A stretch of 64,000 bases of DNA, taken from positions 1,946,501-2,010,500 of the forward strand of contig NC_010337.2 in assembly GCF_000019165.1 (NCBI RefSeq). The letters run 5' to 3'. The translations under genes and the position numbers were made by a program. Under the pieces are notes generated by a model. It saw only the letters and a program-made list of their open reading frames with translations, was not told where the DNA came from and ran no database searches. This stretch comes from Heliomicrobium modesticaldum Ice1. GTDB lineage: Bacteria; Bacillota; Desulfitobacteriia; Heliobacteriales; Heliobacteriaceae. Shown here in pieces: positions 52,905 through 61,221 of this stretch. Positions within the stretch are counted from its first letter, which is position 1; every line of letters begins with the position of its first letter.

Positions 52905-53858
52905 GTGGAACGAGTGGAACGGCTAAATCAAGAAGAGCAGCCTAATCAAGAAGAGCAACTTAATCAAGAAGAGCAACTTAATCAAGAAGAGCAGCTTAAT
53001 CAAGAGGAGCAGGCCTTTTTCGGTCGATGCGTTGAGGATAAGACGGAGCGACGGGTCGAACGGGTAATGGCCATGCGCGTCACCGGAGCCCTCTTGGCCG
53101 GAGCGGAGCAGCAGGAAGGATGGGAGGAGCGGGAAGAGCTGCTCGTCCGGGAATGGCCGCTGACCCTCTACCTCAACGGGGAGGAACTGGTCACCCTGCT
53201 GGCCAGCCCGGAACATATGGAAGACCTGGCGATCGGCTTTTTGGTCGCCGAGGGCTTTCTCCAGCGGGTAGAACAAATGAAAAGCCTGCGGGGAGACTAT
53301 GAAAACGGGCAGATCTTTGTGGAAGCGGAGACTGCCGTGACAGCCGGCAAGACCTTCATGAAGCGCTATATCACCACCGGTTGCGGCAAAGGCATGACCT
53401 TCTACGATGTGACCGATGCGCGCCACGCCCGAAGCCTCGAGGCTGTTGGGACCGCCGTTGCGGTCGACCAGATCCTGGCCCGCATGGACGACATGCAAGC
53501 GCTCTCAGGCCTCTACCGCGAAACGGGCGGGGTCCATTCGGCAGCCCTCTGCGACGGCGAGCGGATCTTCCTCTACCGCGAGGATATCGGCCGTCATAAC
53601 GCCGCCGACAAGATTGCCGGCGCTTGTTTTCGCGAAATGATTGCCACAGCAGATAAACTGTTTCTCACATCGGGCAGAATCTCATCGGAAATCCTGCTGA
53701 AGGTAGCTAAGATGGGAATCCCGCTGATCGCCTCCCGTTCGGCGCCGACGGACCTGGCTGTCCGGTTGGGCGAGCAGTTGGGGATGACTGTCGTGGGATT
53801 TGTGCGGGGCAAGCGCATGAACGTCTACAGCCACCCCTGGCGCATCATCAGACGGTGA
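52905..53858 (+). CDS. fdhD: Formate dehydrogenase accessory sulfurtransferase FdhD
   Basis: Moves sulfur to the Mo/W cofactor of formate dehydrogenase. The core is typical: LTLYLNGEELVTLLASPEHMEDLAIGFL, a single catalytic Cys in ITTGCGKGMTFYD (instead of the CxxC of E. coli), ETGGVHSAAL, REDIGRHNAADKIAG, TSGRISSEILLKV. What is odd is the N-terminus: from GTG 52905 the protein starts with five LNQEEQ-type repeats. A later start, ATG 53068, would yield a normal-length FdhD without them; its ribosome site is weak. 317 residues from the first start. Confidence 0.9.
   Translation: MERVERLNQEEQPNQEEQLNQEEQLNQEEQLNQEEQAFFGRCVEDKTERRVERVMAMRVTGALLAGAEQQEGWEEREELLVREWPLTLYLNGEELVTLLASPEHMEDLAIGFLVAEGFLQRVEQMKSLRGDYENGQIFVEAETAVTAGKTFMKRYITTGCGKGMTFYDVTDARHARSLEAVGTAVAVDQILARMDDMQALSGLYRETGGVHSAALCDGERIFLYREDIGRHNAADKIAGACFREMIATADKLFLTSGRISSEILLKVAKMGIPLIASRSAPTDLAVRLGEQLGMTVVGFVRGKRMNVYSHPWRIIRR
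52923..53012 (+). repeat. Five 18-bp in-frame tandem repeats in fdhD
   Basis: Unit CTTAATCAAGAAGAGCAR, encoding LNQEEQ (second unit PNQEEQ). The copies differ by few bases, so expansion is recent. The AT-rich repeat contrasts with the GC-rich gene. Confidence 0.9.
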
Positions 53859-53937
53859 ACCGCGAATCGACACGTCGAAGGCAACCCCTAGCCTAATGCC
53901 GATGGCCGATTTCATATCTGAAGGGAAGAGCGCAAAC

Positions 53938-54432
53938 ATGCAGACCATCCCCGTGCTATCCATCGTCGGCACCTCCGACTCGGGCAAGACGACGCTGCTG
54001 GAAAAACTCCTGCCGGAACTGAAAGGGCGAGGCTACCGGGTCGCCACGATCAAGCATGACGTCCATGGTTTTGACATCGACAAGCCTGGCAAGGATACTT
54101 GGCGCCATGCCCAGGCCGGGGCCGATGTGGTCGTCATCGCATCGACCGACAAGGTGGCCATGATCGAGAAAACGAAACGGGAACTGTCGCTCGACGAGGT
54201 GATTTCTCGCATTGTCGATGTGGACATCATCCTCACCGAGGGGTATAAGCGCGGCAACAAGCGGAAGATCGAGGTCTATCGCGCCTGCATGAAGCGAGAA
54301 CTGCTCTGCAGCCCCGATGAGTTGGTGGCTATCGCCTCGGACACCCCCTTTGACATCGGTGTCCCCTGCTTGGACATCAATGACGCTGCCGGCCTCGTCG
54401 ACATCATTGAAGCGACGTTCTTAAAGAAATAA
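53938..54432 (+). CDS. mobB: Molybdopterin-guanine dinucleotide biosynthesis adapter MobB
   Basis: GTP-binding protein that assists MobA. P-loop VGTSDSGKTTLLEKL (residues 9-23), TIKHDVHGFDIDKPGKDTWRHAQAGAD, and LTEGYKR. ATG 53938 lies after GAAGGGAAGAG; the ATG at 53896 adds 14 atypical residues. 164 residues. Last gene of the mob operon; a terminator follows at 54522. Confidence 0.93.
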   Translation: MQTIPVLSIVGTSDSGKTTLLEKLLPELKGRGYRVATIKHDVHGFDIDKPGKDTWRHAQAGADVVVIASTDKVAMIEKTKRELSLDEVISRIVDVDIILTEGYKRGNKRKIEVYRACMKRELLCSPDELVAIASDTPFDIGVPCLDINDAAGLVDIIEATFLKK

Positions 54433-54521
54433 CCTGGTGGGCTAAGGGGGAAGTCGCCACAAGAGGCTTACCCAAAGGAACTCGCCTAGAGAACTCGTCA
54501 GGAACGAAAAAAACTGTTCAC

Positions 54522-54556
54522 AAAAGCTTGACTCCGAAAAGGGCGTCGAGCTTTTT
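54522..54556 (+). terminator. Terminator of mobA-fdhD-mobB
   Basis: AAAAGCTTGAC / GTCGAGCTTTT stem (one G-T pair) ending in five T. Confidence 0.75.
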
Positions 54557-54736
54557 CTATCCTCTAGACATAAATAAAGACATTGCTGGACTCCATGACC
54601 GAATAGAATGCATCATCTGATTAGTGAAAAAGATTACTTTCAGATTAGAGGGAAAACTGCGCCAAGCATCGAATCAACGATCAAACAAGTGTCATCACTG
54701 AAGTATCACCTTTGTCAAAGGGCTTCGGTTCCAGCA

Positions 54737-54782
54737 ACTCGCCTGTATTATGTATACAGCGCGAGTCAGCCTGGTTTTTTTT
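54737..54782 (+). promoter_or_regulatory. Attenuator-like hairpin in the hdrC leader
   Basis: ACTCGC-CTGTAT / ATACAG-C-GCGAGT, a near-perfect 12-bp stem, is followed after 8 bases by eight T, and then 37 bases later by hdrC. It could end a short leader transcript and so regulate the hdr-flx operon. In the rest of the 388-base gap after mobB I see only the terminator at 54522 and AT-rich sequence with no clear promoter. Confidence 0.5.
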
Positions 54783-54819
54783 ATGTGGATCATTCTTCAA
54801 ACCGACGGGAGGTCGTTTT

Positions 54820-55392
54820 ATGGGACCGGTCCAACTCTCCACGACGGTGGTGTCCAGCCAGGGCTTTCGCGACCGCCTCAAAGAGACCTATGGTGCGGAC
54901 GTCTCCCTTTGCTATCAGTGCGGCAAGTGTTCGGCAGGATGCCCGGCGGCGTTCGCCATGGAACACACGGTACGCCAGATCATCCGGATGGTCCAGGCAG
55001 GCCTCATTCAAGACGCACTCCGAACCTACAGCATCTGGGCCTGCGCCGGCTGTGAGACCTGCTCCAGCCGCTGCCCGCGCCAGGTCGACCCGGCCAAGGT
55101 GATGGAGGCGCTCCGCATCGAAGCGAAAAAGCAGGGACTCGTCGCCGACCGGGAGGCTGACCTCTTCCATGATTTGTTTCTGCAATCGGTCCAAAGCAAC
55201 GGACGGTTGCATGAGGTGGGGCTGATGGCTCGCTTCAACATCCTCTCTCGCCAATTTTTTAAGGATGCTGTTCATGCGCCCGGCCTGTTGAGCCAGGGCA
55301 AGCTGAGCATCTTGCCCCATAAAAACCAGAACCCCGACGCGGTGGCCCGCATCTTCGCCAACGTTAAGAAGAAGCGAGGTGGCAACAAGTGA
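54820..55392 (+). CDS. hdrC: Heterodisulfide-reductase-type subunit HdrC
   Basis: Soluble iron-sulfur subunit, 190 residues, with two 4Fe-4S motifs: C31-x2-C34-x2-C37-x3-C41 and C75-x2-C78-x2-C81-x3-C85. It relays electrons between HdrA and HdrB. ATG 54820 follows GGGAGG (54807-54812); an upstream in-frame ATG at 54712 would run through the hairpin. First gene of a seven-gene operon hdrCBA-flxDCBA. Confidence 0.92.
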   Translation: MGPVQLSTTVVSSQGFRDRLKETYGADVSLCYQCGKCSAGCPAAFAMEHTVRQIIRMVQAGLIQDALRTYSIWACAGCETCSSRCPRQVDPAKVMEALRIEAKKQGLVADREADLFHDLFLQSVQSNGRLHEVGLMARFNILSRQFFKDAVHAPGLLSQGKLSILPHKNQNPDAVARIFANVKKKRGGNK

Positions 55393-56270
55393 GATACGGA
55401 CTCTACCCCGGCTGCTCGGCCAGCGGCACCGGCATTGAATACGGAATGTCCACGAAAGCTGTCGCCCGCCGCCTCGGCATCGAACTCGTCGAGATCCCTG
55501 ACTGGAACTGCTGCGGCGCCTCGTCGGCCCACAACCGAGACCACCTGCTCAGCATCGCCTTGCCGGCCCGCAACCTCGCCCTGGCCGAGCAAGCGGGGCT
55601 CACCGATATCGCCATCCCTTGCGCCGCTTGCTACCAGCGGATGAAGGCCTCCGAACAGGCTGTCGCCGACGAAGCCGAGCGCCGCGACGTGGCCGAGGTC
55701 ATCGAAATGGAGATCAAAGGCACAGTCAAGGCGCGGGCGCTTTTGGAGGTCTTCGCCAACGACCTGGACGCCGAGACGATCGAGAGGGCCGTCGTCAAGC
55801 CCCTGAAGGGCCTGAAAGTCGCCTGCTACTACGGCTGCCTTCTCGTCAAACCGGCCGCACTGGCCATCGATAGCCCGGAAAATCCGATGATGATGGACCG
55901 CCTCATCGCCGCCTTGGGCGCCACCCCTGTCGACTGGCCCTACAAGACCGAGTGTTGCGGCGGCAGCCTCGCCATCACCCGTCCCTACGCCGCTGTGGCC
56001 ATGACCGCTCAAGTGCTCAAATACGCAAAGCTGGCCGGCGCCGACTGCATCGCCACGCCCTGTCCGCTCTGCACCTCCAATCTGGACATGCGCCAGAAAG
56101 AGGCGGAGAAGGTCCTCGGCATGGAACTCGGCCTGCCGATCTACTATTTTACAGAACTGATGGGCGCGGCCTTCGGCCTGCCTGCGGAAGAACTGGGCAT
56201 CAACCGCCACTTTACTGAGGCGACGGCCCTGATCAAAAAACCAACTGCCCCGGCCCCGGCGGAGCGGTGA
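55389..56270 (+). CDS. hdrB: Heterodisulfide-reductase-type subunit HdrB
   Basis: 293 residues, two CCG domains, each with a Cys near the start, a CCG and a CxxC (LYPGCSAS...NCCGAS...CAAC and YYGCLL...ECCGGS...CPLC). In methanogens these hold two non-cubane 4Fe-4S clusters that cleave the CoM-CoB disulfide; in bacteria with flx genes the disulfide substrate is uncertain. GTG start overlaps the hdrC stop. Confidence 0.93.
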   Translation: MRYGLYPGCSASGTGIEYGMSTKAVARRLGIELVEIPDWNCCGASSAHNRDHLLSIALPARNLALAEQAGLTDIAIPCAACYQRMKASEQAVADEAERRDVAEVIEMEIKGTVKARALLEVFANDLDAETIERAVVKPLKGLKVACYYGCLLVKPAALAIDSPENPMMMDRLIAALGATPVDWPYKTECCGGSLAITRPYAAVAMTAQVLKYAKLAGADCIATPCPLCTSNLDMRQKEAEKVLGMELGLPIYYFTELMGAAFGLPAEELGINRHFTEATALIKKPTAPAPAER

Positions 56271-56283
56271 GGAGGGAAACGGC

Positions 56284-58266
56284 GTGAAACGAATCGGGGT
56301 TTTCGTCTGTCATTGCGGCACTAACATCGCCAACACGGTTGACTGCGCCAAAGTCGCCGAAAGGGCCAAAGACTTTCCCGGCGTCGTCTTCGCCTGCGAC
56401 TACAAGTATATGTGCTCTGAACCGGGCCAGGTGATGATTCAGGAGGCCATCGGCGAACACAACCTGGATGGCTACGTCGTCGCCGCCTGCTCCCCGCGCA
56501 TGCACGAATCGACTTTCCGCAAGTGCGCCGAGCGGGCCGGCATGAACCCTTATATGGTGGAACAGGTCAACATCCGGGAGCAGTGTTCCTGGGTCCACGC
56601 CGACAAGACCAAGGGGACCGAGAAGTCCATCGACATCACCCGCATGGGCGTCGCCAAGGTGGCCAAAAATGAGCCCCTCTTCTCGACGACCATCCCGGTG
56701 ACCAAGCGGGCCCTCGTCATCGGCGCCGGCATCGCCGGCATCCAGGCGGCCATCGACATCGCTGACGCCGGCTACCCGGTCACCCTGCTCGATCGGGAGC
56801 ACTCCATGGGCGGCAAAATGGCTCAGGTCGACAAGACCTTCCCGACTCTCGACTGCTCGGCCTGCATCCTGACGCCGAAGATGGTCGAGGCGGCCCAGCA
56901 CCCGAACATCGAGATCGTCACCTACGCCGAGGTTGAGGCTGTCGACGGCTTCGTGGGCAACTTCGATGTGACCATCCGCAAAAAGGCCCGCTATGTGGAC
57001 GTGAACAAGTGCACCGGCTGCGGCCTCTGCTCGGAAAAATGCCCCAAAAAGGTCGTCTCTGAGTTTGAGATGAAGCTGGGCACGCGCAAGGCCATCTATG
57101 TGCCCTTTCCTCAGGCGGTACCGAACAAGCCCGTTATCGACGCAAAAAACTGCCGCTACCTCTCGGAGGGCAAGTGCGGCGTCTGCAAAAAAGTCTGCCC
57201 CACCGGCGCCGTCGACTTTGAACAAAAAGACGAGCTCATCGTCGAGCGCTTCGGCGCCATCGTCGTCGCCACCGGTTTTGAACAGTTCGATATCTCCAAG
57301 TATGAAGAGTACGGCGCCGGTCGCATCGCCGACGTGATCACGGGCCTGCACTTAGAGCGCCTGATGAACGCCTCCGGCCCCACCATGGGCAAGATCAAGC
57401 GCCCCTCTGACGGCAAAGTCCCCGAAAGGATCGTCTTCATCAAGTGTGTCGGTTCTCGCGACGAGGCGAAGGGCCGCCCCTACTGCTCCCGCGCCTGCTG
57501 CATGTATGTGGCCAAGCACGCCACGCTGCTCAAAGAGAAGCTCCCCGCCGCGAAGTCCTACATCTTTTATATGGATGTGCGCACCGCCGGCAAGAACTAC
57601 GAAGAGTTCTACGCCCGCGCCCAGAACGAGTACGACGCCCAGTACATCCGGGGCCGCGTCTCGAAGATCTTCCAGGCGGGCGACAAATTAATTGTACGCG
57701 GCGAAGACTCCCTGCTCGGCCGCCCCGTCGAGATCGAAGCCGACCTGGTCGTCCTGGCCGCCGGCATGGACCCGCAGCAAGACGCCAAGGACCTGGCCCG
57801 CACCCTCGGCATCTCCTACGACCAGCACGGCTGGTTCACAGAAGCCCATCCGAAGCTGCGCCCGGTGGAGACCCACACGGCCGGCATCTTTCTGGCCGGC
57901 GCCTGCCAGGGGCCAAAAGATATCCCCGACTCGGTCGCCCAGGCCTCGGCGGCGGCCGTCAAGGTGGCGAGCCTTCTCTCGAAAAAAGAACTGACGGCGG
58001 AAGCCCAAACGGCCCGCTGTGACGAAGCCTACTGCTCCGGCTGCGGCCTCTGCGTCTCCATCTGCCCCTACAAGGCGATTGAACTGAAGAGGATCAGCGA
58101 GCGGGTCCATGGCGGCACGCGCGAGCGCCAGGTCTCCAGCGTCAACCAGGGTCTCTGCCAGGGTTGCGGCGCTTGTTCCGTCGCCTGTCCCTCCAGCGCC
58201 ATGAACTTAAAGGGCTTCAGCAACGATCAAATCCTCGCGGAGGTGGATGCCCTGTGTCAGCGGTAG
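56284..58266 (+). CDS. hdrA: Heterodisulfide-reductase-type subunit HdrA (FAD, bifurcating)
   Basis: Flavoprotein of 660 residues that carries the electron-bifurcating FAD. Seen in order: N-terminal VCHCGTNIANTVD with Cys cluster residues, FAD loop VIGAGIAGIQAAIDIADAG (about 140), LDCSACILTPKM, 4Fe-4S sites CTGCGLCSEKCPKK (about 243) and CGVCKKVCPTGA (about 300), a second FAD/NAD segment, and two C-terminal ferredoxin motifs CSGCGLCVSICP and CQGCGACSVACP. GTG start after GAGGAGGGAAAC. The 3' end overlaps flxD. Confidence 0.95.
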   Translation: MKRIGVFVCHCGTNIANTVDCAKVAERAKDFPGVVFACDYKYMCSEPGQVMIQEAIGEHNLDGYVVAACSPRMHESTFRKCAERAGMNPYMVEQVNIREQCSWVHADKTKGTEKSIDITRMGVAKVAKNEPLFSTTIPVTKRALVIGAGIAGIQAAIDIADAGYPVTLLDREHSMGGKMAQVDKTFPTLDCSACILTPKMVEAAQHPNIEIVTYAEVEAVDGFVGNFDVTIRKKARYVDVNKCTGCGLCSEKCPKKVVSEFEMKLGTRKAIYVPFPQAVPNKPVIDAKNCRYLSEGKCGVCKKVCPTGAVDFEQKDELIVERFGAIVVATGFEQFDISKYEEYGAGRIADVITGLHLERLMNASGPTMGKIKRPSDGKVPERIVFIKCVGSRDEAKGRPYCSRACCMYVAKHATLLKEKLPAAKSYIFYMDVRTAGKNYEEFYARAQNEYDAQYIRGRVSKIFQAGDKLIVRGEDSLLGRPVEIEADLVVLAAGMDPQQDAKDLARTLGISYDQHGWFTEAHPKLRPVETHTAGIFLAGACQGPKDIPDSVAQASAAAVKVASLLSKKELTAEAQTARCDEAYCSGCGLCVSICPYKAIELKRISERVHGGTRERQVSSVNQGLCQGCGACSVACPSSAMNLKGFSNDQILAEVDALCQR

Positions 58267-58859
58267 ATGAGAAAAAAGTGAACGCGGCGGGGCAGGGGGC
58301 AGCCGCTCAAAAGGCCGCCGCCGGCGCAGCCTGTGGTTGTGCGAGCGGGGCCCCCGCTGCAGGTTTTGCCGGGACGGCCAGCGCCTCCTGCGCAGGCTCT
58401 TCCCGCCTAATCGGTCCCTCCGGCGCAACGAGTGCGCCCGATCCTGACTGGGAGCCCAACATCGTCGGCTTCGCCTGCAACTGGTGCACCTACGCCGGCG
58501 CCGACCTGGCCGGCCTCTCGCGGATGCAATACCCCCCGAACGTGAAACTGATCCGGGTCCCCTGCTCAGGCCGGGCCAACCCCCAGTTTGTGCTGCGGGC
58601 TTTTCAAAAAGGCGCCGACGGCGTCCTCGTGGCCGGCTGCCATCCCGGCGACTGCCATTACGCTACCGGCAACTACTTCACCCGCCGCCGCTTCCTGCTC
58701 TTTCAGCGGCTTCTCGAATTCTCCGGCATTGACCCGCGCCGCTTCCAGGCCCGCTGGATCTCCGGGGCGGAAGCGCCTAAGTTCCGCGACGTGGTCACCC
58801 AGATGGCGGAAGAGGTGAAGGCCCTCGGGCCGAACCGGAAGCTGAGGGAGGAGCTATGA
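58254..58859 (+). CDS. flxD: FlxD/MvhD-type electron-transfer subunit with extended N-terminus
   Basis: 201 residues. The C-terminal ~140 residues are a standard MvhD/FlxD domain (PNIVGFACNWCTYAGADLAG, MQYPPNVKLIRVPCSGR, VAGCHPGDCHY) that holds a 2Fe-2S cluster and brings electrons to HdrA. The first ~60 residues are an Ala/Gly/Ser-rich tail with four Cys (AACGCASGAP, SASCAG), not typical of the family. GTG 58254 follows GGAGGTG; it overlaps the hdrA stop. A later start is conceivable but no ribosome site is seen. Confidence 0.88.
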   Translation: MSAVDEKKVNAAGQGAAAQKAAAGAACGCASGAPAAGFAGTASASCAGSSRLIGPSGATSAPDPDWEPNIVGFACNWCTYAGADLAGLSRMQYPPNVKLIRVPCSGRANPQFVLRAFQKGADGVLVAGCHPGDCHYATGNYFTRRRFLLFQRLLEFSGIDPRRFQARWISGAEAPKFRDVVTQMAEEVKALGPNRKLREEL

Positions 58860-59827
58860 ACGACAATATGCGCCATATCCACGCGAGACTGACCCAGGAG
58901 ATGCAAGACCTGGCTCGGGAACTGCTCGCCTCCGGCGAAGTGAAGGGCCTCTTCGGTTGGACCAAAGGCAGCCGCTGGTACCTGACCCCGCCGGTCTTCA
59001 TCACCAAGCCCGAAGAAGCCGACCGGCTCTGTTATGACGAATTCGCCGTCAACAACCTGACGAGCCTGCTCCTCGACTTTCGCGACAGCCAGGACAGGAT
59101 CGCCATCTTCGTCAAGGGCTGTGACAGCCGCGGCATCGTCCGCCTCGTTCAGGACAACCAGGTAAAGCGGGAAAACATCGTCGTCATCGGTGTCCCTTGC
59201 CCGGGCATGAGCGACAAGGCCGCCGTCACCGACTACCGCCAGGCCCAGGAACTGCCCCTTCTGGCCAAGTGCCTCGAATGCCGCTACCCGAACCCGGTTC
59301 TGGCCGACCGGACCGTCGGCGCGGTCACCGTCACGACCGAGCCCGGCGCTGCGCCCTCCGGCGCGACGGCCGAAGTGGCGAAAGGGCGCGGCGTCGGCAG
59401 CAAACAGGCCGACCGCTTCGCCCAGGTGGAGGCCATCGAGAAGATGAGCCCCGACGAGCGCTACGCCTTCTGGCAAAGCCAAAACGAAAAGTGCATCCGC
59501 TGCTACGCCTGCCGCAACATCTGCCCGGCCTGCAACTGCCGCGAGTGCATCTTCGATTCCGATAAAAAGAACTGGGTCAACAAGGCGGCCACACCGACGG
59601 ACAACGCCTTCTTCGGCATCACCCGGGCCATGCACGTGGCTGGGCGCTGCGTCGAATGCGGCGAGTGCGAGCGCGTCTGCCCCATGGACATCCCGATCAT
59701 GGCCATGAACCGCAAACTGATCGGCGATCTGAACGAACTCTTCGGCCCCTATGACGCCGGTGTCAAATGGGAAGAAAAACCGCCGCTGGGCACCTTCAAG
59801 CTCGATGATCCGGAAGAGTTTATGTAA
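58856..59827 (+). CDS. flxC: FlxC-type iron-sulfur subunit
   Basis: 323 residues, related to the F420-hydrogenase beta/FlxC proteins. An N-terminal FGWTKGSRWYLTPPVF and VKGCDSRGI...IGVPCPGM part is followed by CIRCYACRNICPACNCREC (4Fe-4S plus extra Cys) and CVECGECERVCPMDIP. A low-complexity Ala/Gly linker lies about residues 160-190. ATG start overlaps flxD by 4 bases. Assignment as FlxC rests on family resemblance and the mirror-image order of the known flxABCD-hdrABC locus. Confidence 0.82.
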   Translation: MNDNMRHIHARLTQEMQDLARELLASGEVKGLFGWTKGSRWYLTPPVFITKPEEADRLCYDEFAVNNLTSLLLDFRDSQDRIAIFVKGCDSRGIVRLVQDNQVKRENIVVIGVPCPGMSDKAAVTDYRQAQELPLLAKCLECRYPNPVLADRTVGAVTVTTEPGAAPSGATAEVAKGRGVGSKQADRFAQVEAIEKMSPDERYAFWQSQNEKCIRCYACRNICPACNCRECIFDSDKKNWVNKAATPTDNAFFGITRAMHVAGRCVECGECERVCPMDIPIMAMNRKLIGDLNELFGPYDAGVKWEEKPPLGTFKLDDPEEFM

Positions 59828-59953
59828 CTTCTACTGGCCGGTTCGTTATACAGACGATTCGTCATCCGCCGGCTGGTCAATAACTCCTTCGTCTATAGGC
59901 CGGTTCGGGCACAGGGCAGTTGGAAACTCCCCGCGCTCGAATCAGATGCTTTT

Positions 59954-60181
59954 TTCGTGATCTGTGTTTCTATTCGCGATCCGCCCTTCTATTCGTGATC
60001 CGTGCTTCTATCCGCGATCGGTGCTTCTATTCGCGATCCGTGCTCCCATTCGTGATCCGTGCTCCCATTTGTAATCTGTGCTCCTCTTCGTGATCCGTGC
60101 TTCTATTCGCGATCCGTGCTTCTATTCGTGATCCGTGTTCCCATTCGTGATCCGTGCTTCTATTCGTAATCTGTGCTTCTA
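59954..60181 (+). repeat. Twelve 19-bp tandem repeats between flxC and flxB
   Basis: Unit TTCGTGATCCGTGCTTCTA with small variations, repeated 12 times without spacers over 228 bases. Most copies carry CGTGATCCG or CGCGATCCG. As 19 is not a multiple of three the array cannot encode a repeat protein. It fills most of the 380-base gap and ends 26 bases before the flxB start. Upstream, 59828-59953, shows nothing else. Confidence 0.93.
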
Positions 60182-60207
60182 CAAGTAAACGGAAGGCAGG
60201 TGCAGCA

Positions 60208-61221
60208 TTGTTGAAAGCCTTTCCCAAAGACAAAGTGACGGCGGTACTGGACACCCTGGCGAAGCAGGCCACCCTCTGGGTCCCCGCCATCGTCGCCGGC
60301 GTCTCCCGCTTCGCGCCCTACAGCCCCGGACGGGAGGTCCAACTCGGCGCCAACACCGTCATGAGCCCCAAAGAGGCGCTCTTTCCGGCGACGGAAAAGA
60401 TCTATGAGTATAGCGCCTACGGCATCGACGGCGAGTTCACACCTGTCGATCCGTCGGTGGGTCCCCAGATCCTCTTCGGCCTGCGCTCCTGTGACATGCA
60501 GGGCATCCTCTGCCTCGACGATGTCTTCCTGACCCACGGCTATGTGGACGACTACTACGCCAAGAAGCGGGAGGAGGCGACCATCGTCACCCTCGGCTGC
60601 GTCACCCCCGGCCCCGACTGCTTCTGCTACGCCATGGGCGTCAACCCGGCTGAACACACAGCCTCCGATGCCCAACTGTTCGACCTGGGCGACGCCTACG
60701 GCATCGTGGCCCGGACGGCCAAAGGCGAGGCGCTGGTGAGCGCCCTGGCAGCCGCCGGCCTGCTCTGTGAATCGGACAAAGCCCCCCTGCCTATAGGCGA
60801 CTTCGTTCTCAAGGTCGACGCCAAGGGCATCACCGGGAAGCTGCAACAGATGTTCGACCATCCCCTCTGGGACGCCCTCAGCCGCAAGTGCCTCAACTGC
60901 GGCGCCTGCGCCTATATCTGCCCTACTTGTCACTGTTTCGATATCTCCGACAAGAAGCGCAACGCCCACTGCGGCGTCAAGATCAAGTGCTGGGACACCT
61001 GCATGTATTCCGAGTACGCCTTGATGGCCGGTGGCCACAACCCGCGCCCCTCGAAAAAGGAGCGCGTCCGTCAGCGCTTCATGCATAAGCTCCGTTACTT
61101 CCCCGAACGCTACGGCAAACTCCAATGCACCGGTTGCGGGCGCTGCATCGCCAAATGCCCCGTCAACCTGGAGATCACCGACGTGATCCAGCAGGTGAGG
61201 GAGGCGAAGATCGATGGCTGA
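60208..61221 (+). CDS. flxB: FlxB-type iron-sulfur subunit (AsrA/HydB-like)
   Basis: 337 residues resembling anaerobic sulfite reductase subunit A and hydrogenase beta HydB. Central domain FGLRSCDMQGILCLDDVF, then CLNCGACAYICPTCHCFDI and the second cluster CTGCGRCIAKCPVNLEI. It should carry electrons from the flavin subunit FlxA to FlxC/FlxD. TTG 60208 (or 60211) follows AGGTG; the only ATG in frame, 60154, lies inside the 19-bp repeats. Overlaps flxA. Confidence 0.85.
   Translation: MLKAFPKDKVTAVLDTLAKQATLWVPAIVAGVSRFAPYSPGREVQLGANTVMSPKEALFPATEKIYEYSAYGIDGEFTPVDPSVGPQILFGLRSCDMQGILCLDDVFLTHGYVDDYYAKKREEATIVTLGCVTPGPDCFCYAMGVNPAEHTASDAQLFDLGDAYGIVARTAKGEALVSALAAAGLLCESDKAPLPIGDFVLKVDAKGITGKLQQMFDHPLWDALSRKCLNCGACAYICPTCHCFDISDKKRNAHCGVKIKCWDTCMYSEYALMAGGHNPRPSKKERVRQRFMHKLRYFPERYGKLQCTGCGRCIAKCPVNLEITDVIQQVREAKIDG

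Noticed and set aside
54505-54530. Rex-type operator around CTGTTCACAAAAG near the hdr operon
   Set aside because: Only one half-site resembles the palindrome and it overlaps the mob terminator.
54608-55102. Open frame overlapping the hdrC leader and 5' end
   Set aside because: Its product is Arg/Ser/Pro-rich and it overlaps the strongly supported HdrC frame with its two iron-sulfur motifs.
59954-60181. CRISPR array
   Set aside because: The 19-bp units are contiguous with no spacers, and there are no cas genes nearby.
60027-60290. Minus-strand repeat protein across the 19-bp array
   Set aside because: The unit length is not a multiple of three, so the apparent repeats in the translation are only a by-product of the DNA array.
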